A DNA stretch of 6,038 nucleotides, taken from assembly GCA_003646715.1 (NCBI GenBank), contig QMLL01000114.1:1-6038 (forward strand), given 5' to 3'. Shown here piece after piece: positions 1-4,082 of this stretch; positions within the stretch are counted from its first letter, which is position 1; every line of letters begins with the position of its first letter. This DNA is from Deltaproteobacteria bacterium. GTDB lineage: Bacteria; Desulfobacterota; Syntrophobacteria; B119-G9. A program made the position numbers and the translations under genes. The notes under the pieces are model-generated. The model ran no database searches. It saw only the letters and a list, made by a program, of their open reading frames with translations, and was not told the origin of the DNA.

Positions 1-32
1 AAGAATGCCAATTCTTTTCTGAACATTTTTCA

Positions 33-284
33 GTTGGAAGAGTTGACCTGAGCAGAAGGGATTGCGACTATTTATCTGCTTATGGTGTAATTAATAGGAA
101 TGAGTTGGAAGAGTTGACCTGAGCAGAAGGGATTGCGACTGATTGTTAATGAACGTCAATAAGCTGACAGATGATGTTGGAAGAGTTGACCTGAGCAGAA
201 GGGATTGCGACGTAGGGACAGTACCCCATCTCTTCTATCTGACTTTCTGTTGGAAGAGTTGACCTGAGCAGAAGGGATTGCGAC
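33..284 (+). CRISPR. CRISPR array end, four 36-bp repeats
   Basis: Four perfectly identical 36-bp repeats lie at 33-68, 104-139, 176-211 and 249-284. They begin GTTGGAAGAG and end GGGATTGCGAC. The three complete spacers are 35, 36 and 37 bp and unrelated to one another. The 32 bp at 1-32 are probably the end of another spacer, so the array continues to the left. The last 8 bases, ATTGCGAC, equal the 5' crRNA handle known from Thermus thermophilus type III (Csm/Cmr) complexes. This suggests rightward transcription, a leader off the left edge and the oldest repeat at 249-284. The repeat itself has almost no internal palindrome. The terminal repeat is not degenerate, and no further repeat follows 284. 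No cas gene is visible, so the subtype is inferred from the repeat only. Confidence 0.97.
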
Positions 285-423
285 ATTATTAGAAAGTTTC
301 TATTTCCAACTGAGATCATCGTTTTTCCGGCTTTCGCTCAACACAACCAACAGAATCGACTAGTAGATCGTTTCATGAAAACATTTGCAACAGTCTGTTA
401 TTACGAGGGGACCGCCGCAGTCG

Positions 424-717
424 GACGACGGAGCAGTCTCACCGGAATTCCAAGGTGTTAGAGATTACTTCGCTACGCTCACAATGACTCTGTTGCGGCC
501 TTTTACCTTCTTATTCACAACCCGCCGTTGTGTTAAATATGCGCAGAAAAATCAGCTCTCCAAGGGAACACGCTGTTCCTTTGCAAGATTTGCGTGGTAA
601 GGTGGGGGTCACGTCACGAAACTTTTTATGACCAGATGGGAAGTCTCATTGTGAGTCTTTCCTAAATGTTAGTATAAGCATGCTTGCTAAGTCACTATGC
701 CGATCCTCGCAATGACC
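424..717. repeat. Degenerate CAATGAC-type inverted repeat elements
   Basis: Several related words are scattered in both orientations. GAGATTACTTCGCTACGCTC followed by ACAATGAC covers 461-488, a reversed-looking CGACGGAGCAGTCTCA precedes it near 426-441, CTCATTGTGAG lies at 645-655, and CCTCGCAATGAC at 705-716. CTCACAATGA (478-487) and TCATTGTGAG (646-655) form a perfect 10-bp inverted pair. AAGCATGCTT at 676-685 is a perfect 10-bp palindrome. These words resemble the widespread GTCATTGCGAG...GCAATCTC small dispersed repeats of many bacterial genomes, which are non-coding. The copies are diverged, suggesting old MITE- or REP-like debris. The family assignment is from memory of that consensus. 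Confidence 0.4.
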
Positions 718-770
718 GGTTGTGCGATTTTACGAGTCTGTAATCCTCTATAACTTCGAATACCATCAAG

Positions 771-850
771 TGGATGCCCGCTTTCGCGAGCATGACATTC
801 GGACCAGTAATGTTAGTCATTCCCGAGAAAGCGGGAAATCAGGAATCCAC
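771..850. repeat. Inverted pair of REP-like hairpins
   Basis: The left element (771-796) contains ATGCCCGC and GCGAGCAT around a TTTC loop, seven pairs and one mismatch. The right element (816-850) contains TTCCCG (820-825) and CGGGAA (832-837) around a 6-base loop. The two are inverted copies of the common pattern GTCATTCCCG..AAGCGGGAA followed by a GGAATCCA-like tail, about 19 bp apart. This geometry is that of a BIME or REPIN unit. It lies about 20-100 bases beyond the stop codon of the minus-strand gene ending at 869, so on the transcript it would form 3' hairpins. It may stabilise or attenuate the mRNA, but lacks the T-run of a classical terminator. Confidence 0.65.
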
Positions 851-868
851 GTACAGTTGCGCTTCCTC

Positions 869-1579
869 TTAGGCCAAATTCTTCCGTTTACGAATCGCCA
901 CTAGCCCGATAAGCCCAGAGCCAAAAAGCCACACCGCACCAGGAATGGGGATGGGTGCGTATTCGATTTCCAGGTAAGGCCTATATGACCAATGAATATC
1001 TTCTGAGCTATGGAAGTAGGCAGTAGTATTCTGAGAACTTTCACTGTATAAGGCTAATTTAACAGAAAAGAAATTATCATCGAGATCATTGGCGTAATTC
1101 CAGTCTCCAGAAGTCAGTAGATTCCAGGATGTCCACTGGTTATAATAAAATGGAGCCTGATCAAGATACGTCAACCCTGCTGAAGGTTGGCTATTCCACG
1201 TCATGGAATTTTCGATAAGGCTATCATTTGCTACATGGTATGCCTCTATATCACACGAATCGGTGCAGGACCAGCAATACATTTTTAGCTCCGCGCTTGT
1301 AACAACACTTCCATCGGGAATAGCACCCAGATCAAACTTCAAGAATGTTCTACAACGATAATCAGGGGAGATAATTCCTTGGATCATCAAGTTAGTGTTG
1401 TTCCCATAGGAATTATCAGGGGCCTTATTGTACACAAAAGTATCAATGATGGGGCTCAAAGTTATGGTGTCAGCCTTGGCCTGTGACGTGCATACCACTA
1501 CGGATAAACAGAAAAAGACAAGCACCCCAAGCATAATAAATCTATATTTTGGGTCTTTCAATTTAGCCTTATGCATCAT
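869..1579 (-). CDS. DNRLRE-domain PEP-CTERM exported protein
   Basis: The protein has 236 residues. Residues 1-36 form a signal peptide with a basic start, a hydrophobic core about 15-30, and likely cleavage after AKA. Residues about 38-207 match the DNRLRE-type secreted beta-sandwich: a TFVYNKAPDNSYGNN opening, the RTFLKFDLGAIPDGSVVTSA strand pattern, MTWNSQP, and a closing RPYLEIEY. This domain is related to CBM96-like modules of surface and carbohydrate-acting proteins. Residues 209-236 are a PEP-CTERM tail with a PIPIPGAVWLFGSGL helix and terminal RKRK, the substrate signal for exosortase. An unusual CWSCTDSC cluster lies at 102-109. Two tandem ATG codons (1579 and 1576) follow AAGGAGGGG, and the second has the better spacing of 8 bases. 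The gene lies 79 bp after the gene ending at 1659, so they probably form one operon. The ligand is unknown. Confidence 0.92.
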   Translation of the reverse strand: MMHKAKLKDPKYRFIMLGVLVFFCLSVVVCTSQAKADTITLSPIIDTFVYNKAPDNSYGNNTNLMIQGIISPDYRCRTFLKFDLGAIPDGSVVTSAELKMYCWSCTDSCDIEAYHVANDSLIENSMTWNSQPSAGLTYLDQAPFYYNQWTSWNLLTSGDWNYANDLDDNFFSVKLALYSESSQNTTAYFHSSEDIHWSYRPYLEIEYAPIPIPGAVWLFGSGLIGLVAIRKRKNLA

Positions 1580-1582
1580 TTA

Positions 1583-1591
1583 CCCCTCCTT
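1583..1591 (-). promoter_or_regulatory. Ribosome binding site before tandem ATGs
   Basis: On the minus strand AAGGAGGGG precedes ATGATG. The AGGAGG core is 5 bases from the first ATG (1579) and 8 bases from the second (1576). The second ATG may be the main start, which would give 235 residues. Confidence 0.75.
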
Positions 1592-1658
1592 TCATGATCT
1601 ATGTTGTTACAAAACTCGTTTTAGTAGCTTTTCTTTTACCAAGATTTAAAGTTCAAAT

Positions 1659-2375
1659 TTATAGACAGCTCTTTTGTCTCCTCTCCTCTGGTGTAACCAT
1701 TACTTTTCGAGAAACTGATTTTTTTCCTCTACGCACCGCTATAAGTCCAAAAAGCCCTGAACCAAGGAGCCACGCCGCACCAGGAATGGGTACTGGTGTG
1801 TACGATAGGTCGTCAAAAGCCCATCCATAACCACCACCATTAGAAGCCTCTACGCTCATCTCTAAAGATGAGATACCACCGACACTGAAACTAACCGGAG
1901 TAGCAACACCGTCACCAGTATCAGGATCACCTGCTACAATAGTGATGGTTTCGAGGAGTGTGTGGGTGTCATTAAATACCTTGGCAGTAAGAGTTTCATA
2001 AACGTTTCCGAAAGAATCTATGTCCATCGCGTAGAAACTCAGGTCGTTGACGGGTGTGTCGAATGAGACAGTTATAGTTCCTGGATTACTATACTCGTCG
2101 GTGACGGTATATATTTCGGAATGAGCTTTATCATGGGGGATTCCCGACGATGGTGTACCCCAGAACGCATAAATTGGCGAACCTTCCTCTGCAATATAGG
2201 CGCCGGTAAACGTCAGCCCTAATAACTGGGTAGTGAGATGTCCTCCTTCTCCAAGTAATTCACCAATGCTCTCAAAATCCTGCGTAATGGTGCCGGCTTC
2301 CACAGGTTCTGTGCTTACGCCAAATAAAAGTATCACAAAGAAGCAAACTACGCACATCACAAAGAAATTCCTCAT
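1659..2375 (-). CDS. PEP-CTERM sorting domain exported protein
   Basis: The protein has 238 residues. Residues 1-27 are a signal peptide, with a hydrophobic core at 4-20 and likely cleavage after VEA. Residues 28-192 are a beta-rich domain running from ITQDFESIG through GLTFTGA, ITVSFDTPVNDLSFYAMDID, and a GGGYGWAFDDLSY end. This is the common jelly-roll style of PEP-CTERM proteins, but I recognise no named family. Residues 195-216 are the sorting signal (VPIPGAAWLLGSGLFGLIAVRR). Exosortase would cleave near PIPG after export and anchor the protein to the envelope or matrix. Normally such proteins end a few residues after the arginines. This one runs on for 22 residues past R216 (GKKSVSRK... 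to SCL), a basic polar tail. AGGAGGT lies 7 bases before the ATG. It is probably co-transcribed with the downstream gene ending at 869. Confidence 0.92.
   Translation of the reverse strand: MRNFFVMCVVCFFVILLFGVSTEPVEAGTITQDFESIGELLGEGGHLTTQLLGLTFTGAYIAEEGSPIYAFWGTPSSGIPHDKAHSEIYTVTDEYSNPGTITVSFDTPVNDLSFYAMDIDSFGNVYETLTAKVFNDTHTLLETITIVAGDPDTGDGVATPVSFSVGGISSLEMSVEASNGGGYGWAFDDLSYTPVPIPGAAWLLGSGLFGLIAVRRGKKSVSRKVMVTPEERRQKSCL
1719..1725 (-). other. A7 homopolymer controlling the C-terminal frame
   Basis: Seven adenines (minus strand) follow AGAGG within codons R216-G217-K218-K219. If one A were absent, the frame would read RRGKNQFLEK and stop at TAA (1702-1700), giving a 224-residue protein of normal PEP-CTERM architecture. 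With seven As the frame continues to 1659. This could be a sequencing or assembly indel, a recent mutation, or slippage-based variation. The sequence alone cannot decide. Confidence 0.5.
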
Positions 2376-2831
2376 AGTCTCTACCTCCTGACTTTTTTAT
2401 TTACACACTACGAAGATTTTTCACCTCCTTCCTGATTGGAAGCTGCAGCAACAAAGTTCGCCTGATAGGTTGAGCGGCTTCACAGATATCGCTTGGGCTA
2501 ATATAAAATATTCCAGGCGTTGTCACTTTCGACGGAAAAGGATTAATATATTGAGCTTCTTGAGAACCCCCAAACACGTTAGAAGTTCTGTATTTGGGAT
2601 GATTCCCCTCCTAAAGGTCCCATAAGTATTGACGAAGGCTCACCATGTGAGGCTCTACTGGCCGAGGGTCAAAGATATTGTTATAAACCCTGACACAGGT
2701 GATTTCTTTGTGACATTGCGGGAATCCCACATCCACTCCGGATGGTGGTACCTAGTTGCAAAGTGGGGATCAAAATAGAAGTGAATTCGGGAGACGTAGC
2801 AACATCATTAGTCTTTGAAGCTTCCCTCCTA
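2376..2831. other. Long leader/non-coding stretch before PEP-CTERM gene
   Basis: No gene is supported. On the minus strand near the downstream gene there are GCAGCTTCCA (2446-2437), TCAGG and AAGGAGGTGA (2430-2421). The first two also occur, in the same order, in the leader of the gene remnant at 2832-3018, suggesting duplicated leaders. CGCCTG and CAGGCG (2514-2519 and 2459-2464) can close a large stem of about 61 bases. A hairpin at 2727-2748 has 8 pairs, one bulge and a 5-base loop. No consensus promoter is convincing; GTGACA with TATATT is spaced only 15 bases. Short open stretches at 2629-2780 exist on both strands and are not trusted. Confidence 0.5.
2383..2389 (-). promoter_or_regulatory. 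Ribosome binding site of the 1659-2375 gene
   Basis: AGGAGGT on the minus strand ends 7 bases before the ATG at 2375, fixing that start. A second, even stronger Shine-Dalgarno-like AAGGAGGTGA lies upstream at 2421-2430 but serves only a tiny GTG-TGT-AAA-TAA frame. Confidence 0.8.
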
Positions 2832-3018
2832 TTAGTTTTTTCTTATAATGTTTTTACGGCGCATTGTTATCATCCCGACTAGACCAGATCCGAAAAGCGA
2901 TAATGACCGCGGTATCGGGACGGCATTTCATCTCCTAAACGAAGGTGGCTCCCATTGTCAAGACAGTTTTTCATAGAAAATTAAGGTGTACCACGATAAT
3001 TAGTTTTGGTTGGTTCAT
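2832..3018 (-). pseudogene. Remnant of a PEP-CTERM gene, middle lost
   Basis: A good ribosome binding site and ATG (3018) start MNQPKLIIVVHLNFL, which then stops at 2973-2971. In another frame, 2927-2832 encodes AVPIPRSLSLFGSGLVG followed by MITMRRKN and a stop after IIRKN. This aligns without gaps to the sorting signals of the two intact neighbours: VPIP, four residues, LFGSGL, G, then the basic run. Start and tail are only about 90 bases apart and out of frame, so the exported domain has been lost by deletion with further decay. TGA lies just upstream of the tail (2930-2928). The complete 5' control region (riboswitch, terminator, ribosome binding site) sits directly upstream. The N-terminal 15 codons could instead be an unrelated tiny frame; the C-terminal identification is stronger. 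Confidence 0.68.
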
Positions 3019-3025
3019 TTCTAAT

Positions 3026-3031
3026 ACCTCC
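3026..3031 (-). promoter_or_regulatory. Ribosome binding site of the gene remnant
   Basis: GGAGGT on the minus strand lies 7 bases before the ATG at 3018, an ideal spacing. It marks where the riboswitch-controlled gene used to begin. Confidence 0.6.
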
Positions 3032-3095
3032 ACAACTGCCACCTGACCTGGAAGCTGCCAAAGGCAATCTACATAAGATAATATGTTAAGACCCT

Positions 3096-3132
3096 AAAAC
3101 ACAAAACCGGATTACGCTTGTAGGCAATCCGG
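3096..3132 (-). terminator. Intrinsic terminator overlapping the riboswitch 3' strand
   Basis: On the minus strand CCGGATTGC (3132-3124) pairs with GTAATCCGG (3115-3107): nine pairs including one G-T wobble, with an 8-base loop. It is followed by TTTTGTGTTTT (3106-3096). The ascending strand is the same GGATTGCC segment that closes the aptamer, so aptamer and terminator exclude one another. Ligand binding would then favour antitermination, an ON switch. That direction is inferred from the overlap. Confidence 0.78.
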
Positions 3133-3212
3133 CTATCTCTAAATCCTGAAGTGCTTAAGATATAAAGATCCATGATTTTCCGTCTCCGGCTTACGACGGG
3201 TTTGGTTCTTAT
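3123..3212 (-). promoter_or_regulatory. GEMM-I (cyclic di-nucleotide) riboswitch aptamer
   Basis: Read on the minus strand, the segment follows the GEMM-I order. CAAACC (3204-3199) is followed by a hairpin with a GTAA GNRA loop, then GACGGAAAATCATGGATCT (consensus GACGCAAAGCCAYGGGTCT), a long second hairpin and AGCCGGATTGCC (consensus AGCCGGGTTGCC). The second hairpin pairs ATCTTTATATC (3169-3159) with GATTTAGAGAT (3145-3135): nine Watson-Crick pairs, one G-T and one mismatch. GEMM-I RNAs bind c-di-GMP, and a variant class binds 3',3'-cGAMP. The GGG before CAAACC reads AAC here, and the C of GACGC reads G. It sits about 100 bases upstream of the PEP-CTERM remnant's ribosome binding site, with a terminator in between. 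It may be functional, altered in ligand choice, or decaying. Confidence 0.7.
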
Positions 3213-3260
3213 TTCAAACAAATTACCGAATAATTCTAATGTCTTGCAGATTTAACAAAT

Positions 3261-3288
3261 TTTATAAAATAGATTTAGTGACTTGCAA
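3261..3288 (-). promoter_or_regulatory. Candidate sigma-70-type promoter for the riboswitch
   Basis: On the minus strand TTGCAA (3288-3283) and TATAAA (3266-3261) are 16 bases apart. Transcription would start near 3254, about 45 bases before the aptamer. The surroundings are strongly AT-rich, so chance matches are likely. Confidence 0.35.
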
Positions 3289-3327
3289 TAAATCAAAAAG
3301 CAAAAGATGTTTGGTTGTTATACAGGG

Positions 3328-3344
3328 AGCAATAACTATACCAA
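3328..3344 (-). promoter_or_regulatory. Candidate sigma-54 promoter
   Basis: On the minus strand TTGGTATAGTTATTGCT has GG and GC exactly 10 bases apart, the invariant -24/-12 spacing, with TTGCT matching and TGGCAC reading TGGTAT. Sigma-54 control with PrsK/PrsR is known for PEP-CTERM genes in some bacteria. An interrupted inverted repeat (TTGGT, GTTAT / ATAAC, ACCAA) at about 3311-3344 overlaps it. The start would lie about 105 bases before the aptamer. Confidence 0.3.
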
Positions 3345-3428
3345 CACCTATTAGTTACCATAACTCCACTACGCACCTAACACTCTTTAAGCTCAGTTCG
3401 ATAGATTATCGCAAAATATGACCCAAAG

Positions 3429-3449
3429 TTTTTCCTAAAATAGGAAAAA
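3429..3449. repeat. Perfect AT-rich 9-bp hairpin
   Basis: TTTTTCCTA (3429-3437) and TAGGAAAAA (3441-3449) pair perfectly around an AAA loop. The stem is too A/T-rich for a typical terminator, and the T-tract lies inside the stem, so termination would be weak. It could be a protein-binding palindrome or chance in AT-rich DNA. Confidence 0.35.
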
Positions 3450-3592
3450 AATTTCCCAATAACTAGAAAATTCGTTACATCATTTAGATTGGCAAAAAGC
3501 TGTGCTCTCGTGCACTATACTGTGCATTCACAGATATCAAGGACAACTCTATCTTATAAGCAGCGTTATGTCAATGTCGCTTACCTTGGAAT

Positions 3593-4072
3593 TCATTTTC
3601 CGAAATGGGGAAAAGGGTCTCTCGTTTCCTGGGGAGTAAAAAATTCCCAGTGTGCTTCTTCTGGTAGGGGTGCGCTTATTTCGATCATCAAGTAGTCGAG
3701 CATTCTGGATGTGTCATCATGGTGTTTTCTTTTTCAAGCTCCAGTGTTTCCGTAGCGTAGGAAAGTCCATCATCCTCGGCAAAGGTGGTCGGACGATCTT
3801 GTTCAATGTTTTCGGGGTGTCTTCGTTGACCACGGGGTTCCGCAATGCTGACATTCGCTAGAAGACCGATTCACAGATTCCCCGTAATCGAAGATGGCAG
3901 ATCACTGCCAAAGACAGGACTGCTCATTTCAAAATCATTGGCGTAGTGTTCCAGAATCCTGTCCAGATTCATTCAACGAATCATTGATAGTCCGTGTTTC
4001 TCCTGTATTCTTTCTAGAATGCATTCTCAAAGGAAATAGTTCAACGATCCAGAAGTTCTCACATGCAAGCAT
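3593..4072 (-). pseudogene. Decayed coding region, possibly NTF2/SnoaL-like in part
   Basis: No intact gene is present, but protein-like segments follow one another in two or three frames, all on the minus strand. ATG at 4072 opens 45 codons (MLACENFWIVELFPLRMHSR... to the stop at 3937-3935). In another frame, 3972-3910 reads MNLDRILEHYANDFEMSSP, which resembles the LDRxLxHYxDDFEMSSP motif of NTF2/SnoaL-like proteins. After a stop, the same frame gives EQDRPTTFAEDDGLSYATET and ends at 3690-3688. In a third frame, 3721-3593 reads HDDTSRMLDYLMIEIS and then EEAHWEFFTPQETRDPF to a stop. I do not recognise the last two parts, and they may come from another gene. Internal stops and frame changes mean it is not functional as read. 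The family match is from memory and covers one short motif. Confidence 0.4.
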
Positions 4073-4082
4073 ATAATTCCCG

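Larger units (their letters stand above)
285..868. other. Gene-poor interval with dispersed repeat debris
   Basis: No reading frame here has a convincing start, ribosome binding site or protein-like composition. The open frames at 385-600 and 722-904 on the plus strand look accidental, and the latter runs into the gene on the other strand. The stretch consists of degenerate short inverted-repeat elements, listed separately, and lacks a recognisable CRISPR leader at its left end. It probably acts as a spacer between the array and the 3' ends of the PEP-CTERM genes. Confidence 0.6.

Noticed and set aside
285..345. CRISPR leader or degenerate fifth repeat after 284
   Set aside because: No alignable repeat copy follows at spacer distance, and repeat orientation places the leader on the other side.
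385..600. 71-codon open frame on the plus strand
   Set aside because: It overlaps degenerate dispersed repeats, has no ribosome binding site, and its translation has no protein-like pattern.
2464..2545. Possible second GEMM-like aptamer (CCGTCGAAAG at 2535-2526, minus strand) before the 1659-2375 gene
   Set aside because: Only the GNRA hairpin word matches; the CAAACC and GACGCAAAGCC core elements are absent, so a covariance search would be needed to revive it.
2629..2780. About 44 stop-free codons on the plus strand (HVRLYWPRVKDIVINPDTGD...) and similar open stretches on the minus strand (FYFDPHFATRYHHPEW...)
   Set aside because: Several frames on both strands are open at once, none has a start with a ribosome binding site, and I recognise no family. 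Chance or old decay is more likely.
2955..2985. TTGACA word (minus strand, 2962-2957) as a promoter or transposase-related start with ATG at 2926
   Set aside because: No -10 box at proper spacing, and the frame from ATG 2926 stops after 15 codons inside the PEP-CTERM tail DNA.
3239..3421. 60-codon plus-strand frame over the promoter region
   Set aside because: AT-rich, no ribosome binding site, antisense to the riboswitch promoter region and not protein-like.
3489..4076. Three plus-strand open frames (3489-3695, 3652-3861, 3894-4076)
   Set aside because: They are antisense to the more protein-like minus-strand remnant or lack start signals and sensible composition.
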